64,000 nt of DNA from Cristatella mucedo (GCA_009760855.2 WPIO01000136.1:1-64000), one strand, 5' to 3'. Positions 37,501-50,190 are shown, counted from the stretch's first letter. Program-made: numbers and translations. The notes: generated by a model not told the origin, from the sequence alone.

Positions 37501-37660
37501 CCTAAGAGGCTTTTGGTACGCATTCGGTAGCCGACAGGCTTCGTCTCACGCAACAAAAAGAAAGTGGGAAGCATTGCACAGTATGGAGAGCTATCGTGGT
37601 AGTGAGTATATCGGAAGTAGCCGCTCAGGACAGCTGAAAAGGTTGAACCATAGTCGGCAG
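34585..37660. repeat. Higher-order block A (two satellite units)
   Basis: A dimer of two 1.54-kb units that is nearly identical to the next block at an offset of 3,076-3,079 bases. For example, the 306-base ORF at 35,224 recurs at 38,301 with identical translation. The identity is far above that between neighbouring single units. Ends are approximate. Confidence 0.85.
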
Positions 37661-40600
37661 TAGGAGAGTCTAATTCCTATTCGGGTAACGGGTATTATCC
37701 TACTATTATAGTTAGCTGCACCTACCCTGACTTAGCTTCAGAACCTGACTTAGCTGCACCTCCTCCCTGAATGCAAATGCGGTTGGGGTCAGCTTGGGTA
37801 AAGTTAATGATTTTTAAAGAGATCAACACCAAATCACAATATTCTTTACAAGCGGTTTTCTTGCGGCATCTGAGAAGCTGTAGGTAGAATTTTATCAGCT
37901 TCTAGGGCAGGCATCGATGGGTAGCCGTAGCGAACGTAGGAACGCTGATTCGTTCAAATAGCATTTGCTTGCAGTTGTCAGAATCGTGTGTGAACGCAAA
38001 CGATGAGATTACCCAGTTCTAAAGCAGCCAGATACCGATATCTCCATCACAGCTAGCAATTGACAGTGCACACGTCACGAGGCATATCACAAGTTAATTG
38101 CGACTGGCATGAATACAGAAGCCGTTTCCAGCACAATTCAAGCAAGTAGCAGAAACGCCAGTGCACGAAATGATGAGAACGAGCAGTATAAAGGACTAAT
38201 ACGTCGGACTGCAATGCCGAGCTTTCCTTGGAACATCAGAGCCAAATAGCAACACCTTGGAAAAGTCAAATAAATAAAAGTGTAGGATAGAAACTTGTCC
38301 TCACTGCCTACATTCTGCAATGCAGACAGACAATTCTCCATGCAGAGCTAAGCTGGACAAGGGAGTCGGACGAGGGCGATAAGGAAATGCATCGAGCACA
38401 TATTGCCAGTGAAAGCAGATACCGATCAGAAGCCGACATAAAGCTACCGGTGACAGTGCCCGTGGCGACTGGCATGGATCGATCGGAATGCGGTTCAAAC
38501 TTCCGATCGGAAAACGCTCGAACCGTTTCTGGAGAACGATCACCAGCCTCGATAACACAATATAATTAAAAATATAATTCATTCGTATAGCGCCCCAAGA
38601 GAACATAATCTCTATTCACGAGCTTCACGTATGCCTCCGGGCTGAAGCCCACGATCTCAGCCTGACCGTGGTCGGGGGGGGCGAGCACGTCAACCTTTGG
38701 ACCAAACAAGCTCGAATGAAGCTGCAAACGACCGTGGCGGCAGCGACCGGCGGTAGGTCGATCGGAATGTGGTTCAAACTTATGATCGACAAATACTCCA
38801 ACAATTGCTGGAGAACCAGCGAGTCACGTGCTGCTAGCGCTTCGATACTATCTGCTGTCGAGTGGGCCCCAGGCCGACTTAGGATGTGGGATTTCCACGC
38901 TGCGAAGTCTTTCAGGTTATCGTTATTGACATGCCACTGCACTAATAACAATTAATGTAATTTATTTCCGTCTGTAACTCTACAAAGTCATAAAGACCAT
39001 GTGGGCGTTACGCAGGAGAGTGGTGTATAGAGCACTAGCAGCCAAAGAGGCTTTCGGTACGCATTCGGTAGCCGACAGGCTTCGTCTCACGCAACAAAAA
39101 GAAAGTGGGAAGCATAGCACAGTCAGGAGAGCAATCGAGGTAGTAAGTATATCGGAAGTAGCAGCTCAGGACAGCTGAAAAGGTGCCATAGTCGGCAGTA
39201 GGAGAGTCTAATTCCTATTCGGGTAACGGGGATTGTCTTACTATTATAGCTAGCAGCACCAACTCTGACTTAGCTTCAGAACCTGACTTAGCTGCACCTC
39301 CTCCCTGAATGCAAATGCGGTCGGGGTCAGCGTGGGTAAAGTTAATGATTTGAAGAGATCAACACCGAATCACAATCTACTGTACAAGCTGTTCTCTCGT
39401 GGCGACTGAGAGTAGCGGTAGGTAGAACTTTATCAGCGGCACGGGCAAGCATCGATGGGTAGTTGCAGCGAACGTAAGAACGCTGAATCGTTCAAATAGC
39501 ATTTGCTTGCAGTTGTAAGAATCGTGTGTGAACGCGAACGATGAAATTACCCAGTTCTAAAGCAGCTAGTTACCGATATCTTAATCACCGCTAGCAATTG
39601 ACAGTGCACCCGTCACCAGGCAGATCAAACGTTAATTGCGACTGGCATGAATGCAAAAGCCATTTCCAGCACGAATCAAGCAAGTAGCAGAAACGCCAGT
39701 GCACGAAATGATGGGAACGAGCAGTATAAAGGACTAATACGTCGGACGGGAATGCCGAGCTTTCCATGGAACATCGGAGCAAAATAGCAACACCGTGGAA
39801 AAGTCAAATAAATAAAAGTGTTGGATAGAACCTTGTCCTCACCGCCTACATTCTTCAATGCAGACAGACAATTCTTAAGCAGAGCTAAGCTGGGTAAGGG
39901 AGTCGGACGAGGGCGATCAGGAAATGCATCGAGCACATTTTGCCAGTGAAAGCAGATACCGATCAGCAGCCGGCATAAAGCTACCGGTGACAGTGCCCGT
40001 GACGATTGGCATGGATCGATCGGAATGCGGTTCTAACTTTCGATCGTAAAACGCTCAAACCGTTTCTGGAGAACTGATCACCAGCCTGGATAAGAAAATA
40101 TAATTCAAAATATAATTCATTTGTATAGCGCCCCAAGAGAACTTAATCTCTATTACGGAGCTTCACATATGCCTCCGGGCTCGAGCCCACGATCTCAGCC
40201 AGACCGTGGTCGAGGGGGCTAGCACCTTAACCGCTGGACCAAACCAGGTCGGATAAAGCTTCAAACGACTATGCCGGCAGCGATCGGCGGTAGATCGATC
40301 GGATTGCGGTTTAAACTTATGATCGACAAAAACTCCAACAATTGCTGAAGAACCGGCGAGTCACGTGCTGCTACCGCTTCGATACTATCTGCTTTCGATT
40401 GGGCTGCAGGCCGACTTAAGACGTGGGATTTCCACGATGCAAAATCTTTTAGGTTATCGTTATTAACATGCCACAGCACTAATACCAATTAATGTAATAT
40501 ATTTCCGTCTGTAACTCTACAAAGTCATAAACACCATGTGGGTGTTACTTAGGAGAGTGGGGTATAGAGCATTAGCAGCCTAAGAGGCTTTTGGTACGCA

Positions 40601-40740
40601 TTCGGTAGCCGACAGGCTTCGTCTCACGCAACAAAAAGAAAGTGGGAAGCATAGCACAGTCAGGAGAGCTATCGTGGTAGTGAGTATATCGGAAGTAGCA
40701 GCTCAGGACAGCTGAAAAGGTAGCGCCATAGTCGGCAGTA
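37661..40740. repeat. Higher-order block B (copy of block A)
   Basis: Second copy of the two-unit block. It differs by a handful of substitutions and small indels, such as the extra 'ga' near 39,411. This is consistent with a recent unequal exchange. Confidence 0.85.
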
Positions 40741-43195
40741 GGAGAGTCTAATTCCTATTCGGGTAACGGGTATTGTCTTACTATTATAGCTGGCAGCACC
40801 ATCCCTGACTTAGCTTCAGAACCTGACTTAGCTGCACCTCCTCCCTGAATGCAAATGCGGTTGGGGTCAGCTTGGGTAAAGGTAATGATTTGAAGAGGTC
40901 AACACGAGATCACAATATTCTTTACAAGCTGTTTTCTTGTGGCGACTGAGTAGCTGTAGGTAGAACTTTATCAGCTGCACGGGCAAGCATCGATGGGTTG
41001 TTGCAGCGCACGTAGGAACGCTAATTCGTTCAAACAGCATTTGCTAGCAGTTGTGAGAATCGTGTTTAAACGCGAACGATGAGATTACCAAGTTCTAAAG
41101 CAGCTAGTTACCGATATCTTCATCGCAGCTAGCAATTGAATTCGCACCCGTGACCAGGCTGATTACACGTTAATTGCGAATGGCATGAATGCAAACGCCA
41201 TATTATGCACGATTCAAGCAAGTAGCAGAAATGCCAGTGCACGAAATGATGGGAACGAGCAGTATAAAAGACTAATACGTCGGAATGGAATGCCGAGCTT
41301 TCCATGGAACATCAGAGCCAAATAGCAACACCGTTAAAAAGTCAAATAAATAAAACGGTAGGATAGAACCTTGTCCTCACTGCCTACATTCTTCAATGCA
41401 GACAGACATATCTCCAAGCAGAGCTAACTGGGCAAGTAAGTCGGACAACGGCTATAAGGAAATGCTTCGGGCACATATTGCCAGTGAAAGCAGATACCGA
41501 TCAGCAGCCCCGATAAACCAACCGGTGACAGTGCCCGTGGCGATTGGCATGGATCGATCGGAATGCGGTTCGAACTTTCGATCGTACAACGCTCGAACCG
41601 TTTCTGGAGAACTGATCACCAGCCTGGATAAGAAAATATAATAAAAAATATAGTTCTTTTGTATAGCGCCCCAAGAGAACTTAATCTCTATTCAGGTGCT
41701 TCACATATGCCTCCGGGCTCGAGCCAACGATTTCAGCCGGACCGTGGTCAAGGGGGCTAGCACCTTACCTGCTGGACTAACCAGGTCGGATAAAGCTTCA
41801 AACGACCATGCCAGCAGCGATCGGCAGTAGGTCGATCGGAATGTGGTTCAAACTTATGATCGACAAATACTCACAAAATTGCCGGAGAACCAGTGAATCA
41901 CGTGCTGCTACGGCTTCGATACTATCTGCTGTCGCGTGGGCTGCAGGCCGACTTAAGACGTGGGATTTCCACGATGCGAAATCTTTCAGGTTATCGTTAT
42001 TGACATGCCACAGCACTAATACTAATTAATGTAATGTATTTCCGTCTGTAACTCTACAAAGTCATAAACACCATGTGGGACTTACGCAGAAGAGTGGTGT
42101 ATCGAGCACTAGCAGCCAAAGCGGCTTTCAGTACGCATTCGGTAGCCGACAGGCTTCGTCTCACGCAACAAAAAGAAAGTGGGAAGCATAGCACAGTCAG
42201 GAGATCAGTTGAGGTACTGAGTATTGTGGAAGTAGCAGCTCAGGACAGCTGAAAAGATTGAGCCATAGTCGGCAATAGGAGAGTCTAATTCCTATTCGGG
42301 TAACGGGGATTATCTTACTGATATAGCTAGCTGCACCTACCCTGACTTAGCTTCAGAACCTGACTTAGCTGCACCTCCTCCCTGAATGCAAATGCGGTCG
42401 GGGTCAGCATGGGTAAAGTTAATGATTTGAAGAGATCAACACCAAATCACAATATTCTTTACTAACTGTTTTCTTGTGGCGTCTGAGTAGCTGTAGGTAG
42501 AATTGTATCACCTGCTAGGGCAGGCATCGATGGGTAGCCGCAGCGAACGTAGGAACGCTGATTCGTTCAAATAGCATTTGCTTGCAGTTGTCAGAATCGT
42601 GTGTGAACGCAAACGATGAGATTACCCAGTTCTAAAGCAGCCAGATACCGATATCTCCATCACCGGTAGCAATTGACAGTGCACCAGTCACGGGGCATAT
42701 CACAAGTTAATTGCGACTAGCATGAATACAAAAGCCATTTCCAGCACAATTCAAGCAAGTAGCATAAACGCCAGTGCACGAAATGATGAGAACGAGAAGT
42801 ATAAATGACTAATACGTCGGACTGGAATGCCGAGCTTTCCATGGAACATCGGAGCAAAATAGCAACACCGTGGAAAAGTCAAATAAATAAAAGTGTTGGA
42901 TAGAACCTTGTCCTCACCGCCTACATTCTTCAATGCAGACAGACAATTCTTAAGCAGAGCTAAGCTGGGTAAGGGAGTCGGACGACGGTGATAAGGAAAT
43001 GCATCGAGCACATATTGCCAGTGAAAGCAGATACCGATCAGCAGCCGGCATAAAGCTACCGTTGACAGTGCCCGTGACGATTGGCATGGATCGATCGGAA
43101 TGCGGTTCGAACTTTCGATCGTAAAACGCTCGAACCGTTTCTGGAGAACTGATCACCAGCCTGGATAAGAAAATATAATTCCAAATATACTTCAT

Positions 43196-43330
43196 TTGTA
43201 TAGCGCCCCAAGAGAACTTAATCTCTATTCAGGAGCTTCACATATGCCTCCGGGCTCGAGCCCACAATCTCAGCCAGACCGTGGTCGAGGGGGCTAGCAC
43301 CTTAACCGCTGGACCAAACCAGGTCGGATA
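43196..43330 (-). mobile_element. tRNA-derived SINE inside each satellite unit (representative copy)
   Basis: On the minus strand: an A-box-like TGGTCCAGCGGTTAAGG, then a B-box-like GGGCTCGAGCCC, then a tail with 'gagattaagttctcttgg' and 'ggcgctata'. Equivalent copies lie near 30,878, 32,420, 33,962, 35,505, 37,045, 38,583, 40,123 and 41,660. The tail resembles the 3' end of the LINEs in this window, which would let LINE machinery mobilise it. Confidence 0.8.
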
Positions 43331-44435
43331 AAGCTTCAAACGACCATGCCGGCAGCGATCGGCGGTAGGTCGATCGGAATGTGGTTCAAACTTATGATCG
43401 ACAAATACTCCAACAATTGCTGGAGAACCAGCGAATCACGTGCCTCTACCGCTTCGATACTATCTGCTGTCGAGTGGGCTGCAGGCCGACTTAGGACGTG
43501 GGATTTCCACGCTGCGAAATCTTTCAGGTTATCGTTATTGACATGCCACAGCACTAATACCAATTAATGTAATGTATTTCCGTCTGTAACACTACAAAGT
43601 CATAAAGACCATGTGGGCGTTACGCAGGAGAGTGGTGTATAGAGCACTAGCAGCCAAAGCGGCTTTGAGTACGCATTCGGTAGCCGACAGGCTTCGTCTC
43701 ACGCAACAAAGAGAAAGTGGGAAGCATAGCACAGTCAGGAGATCAGTTGAGGTACTGAGTATTGTGGAAGTAGCAGCTCAGGACAGCTGAAAAGATTAAG
43801 CCATAGTCGGCAGTAGGAGAGTCTAATTCCTATTCGGGTAACGGGTATTATCTTACTATTATAGCTCGCAGCACTGACCCTTACTTAGCTTCAGAACCTG
43901 ACTTAGCTGCACCTCCTCCCTGAATGCAAATGCGGTTGGGGTCAGCTTGGGTAAAGTTAATGATTCGAAGAGATCAACACCAAATCAAAATCTACTTTAC
44001 AAGCTGTTTTCTCGTGGCGACTGAGTAGCTGTAGGTAGAACTTTATCAGCTGCACGGGCAAGCATCGATGGGTAGTTGCAGCGAACGTAGGAACGCTGAT
44101 TCGTTTAAATAGCATTTGCTTGCAGTTGTAAGAATGGTGTGTGAACTCTAACGATGATGTTACCCAGTTCTAAAGCAGCTAGTTACAGATATCTCCATCA
44201 CCGCTAGCAATTGACCGAGCACCCGTCACCAGGCAGATCACACAATAATTGCGACTCGCATGAATACAAAAGCCATTTCCAGCACGATTCAAGCAAGTAG
44301 CAGAAACGCCAGTGCACGAAATGATGGGAACGATCACTAGAAAGGACTAATACGTCGAACTGGAACGCCGGGCCTTCCCTGAAACGTCAGAGCCAAATAG
44401 AAATACTGCGGCAAATTCAATAAATAGACATGTAG

Positions 44436-44759
44436 TGTTTTGTGTGCCTGTTGCTTCCTGGTCAGTGGTGTGATGTGCCTGCTCTCGGTGGGTGGTTTGG
44501 CGGTTGGCTCGATGCTGCCTTTGATGTGGGCAATTGTTTATGTGGTTGGCTCGGTGCAGCCATTAATGTGGGCTTGTGGCCCCACAGTGGTGGCTCACCA
44601 CGGATGCACTCCCTTATCTGTGGTGAGTCAGCCCCTAGCTTATATATGTACCTGCTGGGGGAATAAAGGTGGAGTCTAGTTCACAGCTCACGGTCGCCTG
44701 CTCGTGTCTTCGTGAGACTCCACCAGTGCTGCTACAGCCGGAGACAGAGTGACATAACA
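44436..44759 (+). mobile_element. 5' LTR of a degenerate LTR retrotransposon
   Basis: Begins TGTT and ends AACA, about 324 bases. A TATA-like 'cttatatatgta' and an AATAAA at about 44,662 lie in the right order for U3-R. Inside the LTR a 30-base motif 'ggttggctcg-tgc-gcc' is repeated at 44,502 and 44,546. A primer-binding site follows directly. The left end is the last base of the satellite array. No matching 3' LTR was found in the window. Confidence 0.75.
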
Positions 44760-44761
44760 AT

Positions 44762-44779
44762 TGGTAGCAGAGAATGGTT
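44762..44779 (+). other. Primer-binding site of the LTR element
   Basis: TGGTAGCAGAGAATGG lies two bases after the LTR. It resembles the TGGTATCAGAGC-type sites complementary to an initiator-Met tRNA 3' end, seen in many LTR retrotransposons. Confidence 0.6.
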
Positions 44780-45134
44780 TACTCGAGCCGGAAAAGAGTA
44801 CCAGACCTTCTACGGGATAGATGGAGCGACTATACTGAAGTACGAAATGTTCAACGGCAGAACAGACCTTATGCCTTGGCTTCTAAAGTTGGAGAAGGCC
44901 GTAGCAAGGCTAAAGATTCCGATGCCGCTGAAACATGTTGTGCCAGTGTGTCTGGGCGATAAAGCCATACACGGTTGTGGTGGTCAGCCGGCCGAAGCTA
45001 AAGAAGATTACCAAAAGCTAAGAAATGAATCAATCCTGAGCTTCTCGTGCTTGACGGATGAGGAGGCCGAGCTTGAGGCCGAGAGGTTTCGGCTGGAGCA
45101 GGAGCAGCTCGCTATGGGACCGCTTTCGACATAG
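44780..45134 (+). pseudogene. Gag-like remnant of the LTR element
   Basis: The open frame contains YEMFNGRTDLMPWLLKLE, resembling the 'F(D/N)G ... W(L)xxFE' start of Ty3/Gypsy-type Gag capsid regions. It ends in TAG at 45,132. A shifted frame carries on for about 60 codons. No protease, reverse transcriptase or integrase was seen downstream, so the element is non-autonomous or truncated. Confidence 0.5.
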
Positions 45135-46140
45135 TAGCCACAACAGCCGAAGTGAGCCAGAACGATGTAAGTGCAAAGCAGCAACAGCCAGCGAATAAGG
45201 AGGTGCAGCATGCAACGTCTTCCGGCGGCGAGGTGGTAGTGGGCAGCGTCGAGGCGATAGTTGCCTGCGACAAGGCGCGGACGGCCCAAGCGAGCGACGT
45301 CTCGGCGGCATAGCACAGCAGTGAGAGCGTCGCGGCGGCAAAGCCTGCCCGAGAGAGCAACGTCTTGGCCGCAAAACTCAACGACGAGAGCTTCATCGAA
45401 GTGGAGAGCATCCGCACAAGCACCTTGGCCAGAGCGCTGAGGAGCACTGCGAGATTTCGGTCACCGGCGAGGCGGCAGTAGCCTGCGACCAGGCCCAGGC
45501 AGCCCACGAGAGCGACGTCTTGGCTTCGCGGCTGCGGCAGCAGGAGCCTCGCGGCAGCAGCGACGTGTATTTGTGAGACCGATGCCTTGGCTGCCAAGTG
45601 CAGCAGCGAGAGCGCACTAGCGGCGGAGAGCATCTCAGCTGCGGCAGATGTCTTGGGAACTTAAGGAACGGTAAGGAAATGAGGAAATGATGTTCGAACC
45701 GACCGCCTGTAGCACACACGGGCGGAACATCCGGAGCTCCTATCTACCTCTCAGCTGGAACAGCAGGTGACTGAGTGCGAGGGAACACGACTCTTGCAAC
45801 CTGCGAGCACTGGGTGGACACCTTGCGATGGCTCAGACTGCCTAAGCAGCCTCAAGCTCACGACCGGCGGAAGGGCAGACGATGACTTGGCAGTCCTGCC
45901 CAAATCCATGCATTGGTGGCATCTGTGGGGACATCCAGCTACCGCAAACTGCTGCCAGCTGTCGAGCGGGTTTGGAACGAACGATGGCCCGACAGTGCGA
46001 AAAAAACAACGCATGCATGGAATAAAAGGGCCCCTGAAAGGATTCCTATAGGAATGAGAGGACAAGATTCCTCGCCGCCAGCAGCCGCCTAGTGTGTGTA
46101 GACTCGGCTTGGCCGGCATAGTTTTGAAATAAAGGTTTTG
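45135..46140 (+). mobile_element. GC-rich internal part of the LTR element, without pol
   Basis: Strikingly GC-richer than its flanks. Two diverged copies of a motif coding for V-A-C-D-x-A-x-x-A ... SDV lie at about 45,218-45,305 and 45,460-45,545, suggesting a repetitive Gag tail. Frames are broken. The right boundary of the element is unclear. AATAAA occurs at about 46,021 and 46,129. Confidence 0.4.
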
Positions 46141-46844
46141 GTGGTGAAATGCTCGGTCCTGCTACCCAGCCTGACGACAGGTCGTGCTGAAGGCTGTCAC
46201 ACTGCGAAAGAATACATGGAAAATCTTGCTAAGGAATGTAAAGTGAGGAGTATCAAACAGCTTCTAGTATGCGCCTATTGCGACTGCCCCACGCACCTAA
46301 TGATGGGAGCTCTCCTTCCATCTGATTGGACCCCTCCCACGGAGGGAAAGCGAAACTCAGTAAAAGAGGGCAGTTCAGCGTTCAACTGACCTGACCACTC
46401 TCGTGGAAGAAAGGGGTTCAGCAGCTGAAGCCTGCTAAGACATCGATCGCGGTAGAGTGAAGGCTCAGCACCAGCACGTGTTGAAGGCAAGTTCAGCACT
46501 AAGAGAAGTGGCTTCAGAACGGGCTGACAAGACAATGGGGAATAAAAAATAAAGTGACCGGGGAACACAGAGTCTGTAACAAGCCGAGACAGCAATGCAT
46601 CAAGGCACAATAGTAGTCACACGAGACACCTTTCATAGAATCCGTTGGCAGGCTGGTTTTGTACCGCTGAAAGGGATCACCTAATGATTCAAGTGACAAG
46701 GAGCAAAAAATAATCATTAATACTCGTCCTTGACCACGAGTCGTCATTGCGCCCTGAGCACTCGCTCACCAAAAGCAAATCTCATAACTATCATGGCTCA
46801 GTCACCACTGCGACGTTGTGGAAAAAAACACGAGCGTATCGGTC
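46141..46844. other. No gene recognised
   Basis: No supported feature. Confidence 0.4.
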
Positions 46845-46940
46845 CTATAATGTAATGAAACGTATCTCCGTCTGTAACTCCACAAAGCCATAACGACTAT
46901 GAGGGTGTTAGGCAGGAGCCAGTGCTAGGGCACTGAATAG
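46845..46940. repeat. Isolated fragment of the 1.54-kb satellite
   Basis: 'cgtatctccgtctgtaactc', 'cacaaagccataac', 'gggtgttaggcaggag' follow the order of the satellite landmark region. They are diverged and lie 2.4 kb beyond the array end, on the far side of the LTR element. Confidence 0.75.
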
Positions 46941-47104
46941 GCAAAGCTTGGATCATTGAATGCATGGCAACCGAGAAAAACCACAGTAATGAAATGGCAG
47001 TATTGCAAAGTAGAAATTAAACGTAAATTTAAAGTATTTCGGCTTCCTAACTAAGGTATAAGAGCTTAAGCTGCCATTGCTTCTACTAGATAGATTCAAC
47101 AATG

Positions 47105-47190
47105 TGGAGCTGCCTGCTGCGGGATTCGAGCCGGCGACCTGGATCGTGAAATGTCATCCCTTAACCCCCTAGGCTGTTACAGAGAGTAGG
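47105..47190 (-). other. tRNA-like sequence (SINE head or tRNA pseudogene)
   Basis: On the minus strand, A-box-like CCTAGGGGGTTAAGG and B-box-like GGCTCGAATCC sit at tRNA spacing. The T-arm pairs 4 of 5 bases. The acceptor stem does not close convincingly. Confidence 0.4.
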
Positions 47191-47592
47191 CAAAGACTCA
47201 TTAAAAAACTTAAATGGTTAGGTGTTCAATTCTCTAGAACACATGTGACCAAATTAGTCACCACACGGCAAAACAATATTATGTTGCTTACTTACCACAG
47301 GCTTGCATTTTGATAGTCTTTACTGCTGAGCAATTCATAAGAAGTTTGTGAGTCTAGGTCACTGGTCGACGTAAGTGTGCTGAAGGCTTCTTACCCTATA
47401 GTATCGAATCGTAGAGCACGAAGACGGGCTACTGCTGCGACTCATGCAGATTGACTCTGACAACTACGAGTGCTGGTTGGTGGTAATTACTGCATTGTCA
47501 GCTTGACTGACTTCACTAATGCTGGTCAAGTGCTAAAAAATAAATACTTATCCCAGAGTATTACGAAAGATTACACGAGCATCACGTCGTAG

Positions 47593-47769
47593 GGTCTTAA
47601 GAAGCCTAACTGTTATGCTATACAAGCCGTAGCACTCGACAGGTATGAGGCAATCTCTGCCCAGGAGTACTTCACAGAATGGCTGCAGTCAATTTCCTGG
47701 CAGGCTTCAAATGCTGGGCTTAAAGTGAAAAATCAATCGAGATGTCCGAAATATGTTGAACCTGAGTGA
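47593..47769 (+). CDS. Exon-like open frame, unrecognised
   Basis: 58 codons without an ATG start, protein-like in composition (LDRYEAISAQEYFTEWLQ, then WQASNAGLKVKNQ). It could be an exon or a retroelement Gag fragment. No flanking splice partner was established. Confidence 0.3.
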   Translation, partial: GLKKPNCYAIQAVALDRYEAISAQEYFTEWLQSISWQASNAGLKVKNQSRCPKYVEPE

Positions 47770-47849
47770 CTGAATACTTGGCCAAAAGAGAAGTAGCATA
47801 GCTGCTGATGGGGGCAATACCAAGACGCGGCTTCACTTACCGTGATAAC

Positions 47850-48034
47850 CTATCCAGCTCCACAGCTGCCAAGCCGTGCAGGTATCCAAACGAGATCCAT
47901 CGAGCCATCGAGCAGTGCCTGCTGCTCGATGGCCGTCGAGTCACAACCAAGGCCTGCGGTCGTCGTCAGTAGATCAATCGGGCATGACGAATGGCTCACT
48001 TCACAAGCCAGCTCCTCGCGAGAAGCCTGATCGA
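47850..48034 (-). CDS. Possible terminal exon, unrecognised gene
   Basis: Acceptor 'cttagattttcag' is followed by a 60-residue frame in phase 1 (DQASREELACEVSHSSCPID ... ARLGSCGAG) ending in TAG. Balanced amino-acid composition supports coding. The upstream exon is not resolved and no poly(A) signal was found close by. Confidence 0.35.
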
Positions 48035-50190
48035 CTGAAAATCTAAGAGGCTCTCTATCGATCACCTAAGCTTCCAACACTGCAACAGTTGGCTTGTAGC
48101 AACATTAAAGCTTGCCTTATGCCTCTCCATCTGAATCCAGCTACCAAGTAATTAACAGGCAGGGCCACCTCAAACAAGGCAGCTTCGAAATGCAGCTGCT
48201 GAACCGAGTCAGTGCGAGCATATCAGGTTCGCCGTCCTACCTTAGTTTGACATCGCAGTCATTAGTCTTTTATTTTCGCATATTTCGAAAGCACAGGGCA
48301 TCGCCGATGACTCCCCTAACTGGTATAAACTTCAAGATTAGTAGCCCGTCTGTAAGCAAGCAGCCATTTGCCTCACCTGAGGGAACCGGAAAAGACCACC
48401 CGACAGGTGGGCACACGTGCACACTGGTAGCTTGGATGCAATATAATAAATGTGCTTGGACTTTGGCTAATTTCAGCCAAAATAATTTTATTTTTTAATC
48501 TTTTTTGAGAGGATTACTTTTGGCGTCCTAACACTAAGCGCACACTGCAGCACTACAGCTAAGGACGGCAGTGCATCCGGCCAAACCTGGCCGCGCTGAT
48601 ACCATGGTGATCCTACAGAGCAAGAGCAGCAGCGGCTGTGAGCTCCCACAGCTGCAAGGTGGGCAACAAGGCTGTGGGCAATGTAAATTTCAGGTAACTA
48701 GACTGCTGAAAGTGAATCGTCTAGTCGCAGCTGCGATGTTCTTCGTTTCGACAAGACTGCTGTTGCTGTTGGCGGGCATATCTAATGGAGCACTCGTGCA
48801 ATGGTCACTAGTCAAAAAGTGAGCTTCCCGTTCTTAGTTCATTAATTATCTTGGCGAAGCAGTAAATGCAGCAACTCCCAGCAGCAGACTCTACCGACCT
48901 ACCAGCAGTGGACTTTGGGAGAAGCAAGTGGCTCGCAGACCTTACCTCTATTGGACAGCTCGGTGAAGGAAGGGAGCAAAGGAGAGGCATATGCAGCCCA
49001 CCCATGGAGTTGCTGCGGCACGTCGGTGACGTCACTGCTACTAGGCCATCGCTAAGGGGACGGCGTGGTCTTCCCACCTTATCGTTGCTTTGATGCTTTG
49101 CAGACTAGGTGGAATAGCACCTGGACCAGCGGTAGCAGACGACAAGAGCCCGTTAGCTGCCGGCAGTAAGCATAATGAAAGCAACAATATTTTCGTCATC
49201 GCTACTGCCCATTATGTATTGACCTGTTCCTGTCTCTGAAAACTCTTGGGGGGGGTTCTTGCAGAGACTCGGCGCCTCAGGGGGTGGCTGCCTTTGCTCT
49301 GTGGTCATTCGACATTGCCGCGCGGACATTGTCGATCTCCCCGCGATGTTTTCTGTAAGAGCTAGGGTGATCGGCTAGTGGAGGACAGGACCCGACGGCC
49401 CCTCCAAAGCCGTTTCCTTGCGGTCGGGAACAGCCGAACTGTCCTGCCTCTGCTCGGTGCCGCATGGCTGGCAAGCAGTAAAGCAGCATGTGACTCGCTA
49501 GGGCATAAACTTGCTCATTGAGGCCAGGCTTAATGTAGTCACCTTGTGCAGCGCTTAGGCTTTGAGCTAAGCTATGCTCGGTCTGGTTAAAACGGTGCTG
49601 CTCTATACCGATGTGGTGATGATTTTTCTGCTTGCTTGCACTCAGTGATAACCCTTGTCTCAACTTCGCAGAATGCTGCTCACATTTGGGTCTCGGTCGA
49701 CCCTGGTTCCCTAGAAAGTGGACCGCTGCCTGACATAATCGACATGCTGATCGCGTTCTAATCGACTGTCCTGGACGATTGTGCGTGTCAGATTATGAAA
49801 GTAGCTACATCGATGCTCAGAAGCAGGGCGAGGCCGAGCTGCATCCAGCAACAAAATCGAGCACGCAAGATGAGCTCTCACTCTGGGATAGCTCTGGGAA
49901 CTCTGGGATAGCCTTTGCTGGAATGAGCACTTATCATGCAGTAGCACCTTGGATGGACTGGTTCATTGTTACAAAGCACCCACCGTGAAGCACGTTGTTT
50001 GTAGTCGCAACAAACCCAGTTATGTGCACTACGCCTCCTTCTGCAAGGAGCAAAGGAGGCCAAGGCAGGCAGTGGACTTGACACTTGCATTTGGGCTGAG
50101 CCCTTTCACTCACCCTGCTGACCGCCATTTGCAGCAGCCGGCAGCTGCTATACCATTGAAAAATACGAGCTGACTTAATAGCCTCTTTTG
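48035..50190. other. No confident gene
   Basis: Several 75-130-codon frames overlap on both strands (for example minus 49,277-49,663). None has a recognisable domain or phase-linked splice sites. Confidence 0.3.

Larger units (their letters stand above)
30165..44435. repeat. Macrosatellite array, about 1.54-kb units, head to tail
   Basis: The landmark 'atttccgtctgtaac' falls at 31,261, 32,804, 34,344, 35,888, 37,423, 38,964, 40,501, 42,038 and 43,576. That gives spacings of 1,535-1,544 and eight full periods, with partial units at both ends. The first unit is diverged and lacks about 300 bases after 'ttatcagctg' (about 30,470). Every unit contains a minus-strand tRNA-derived SINE. Short ORFs recur on both strands simply because the DNA is repeated. 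They change by amino-acid replacements and match no family, so I do not call genes here. The right end stops at the LTR at 44,436. Confidence 0.97.

Noticed and set aside
31021-43567. Recurrent 60-128-codon ORFs in the satellite (both strands)
   Set aside because: They recur because the DNA repeats. Both strands stay open over the same stretch, replacements are not conservative, and lengths vary between units.
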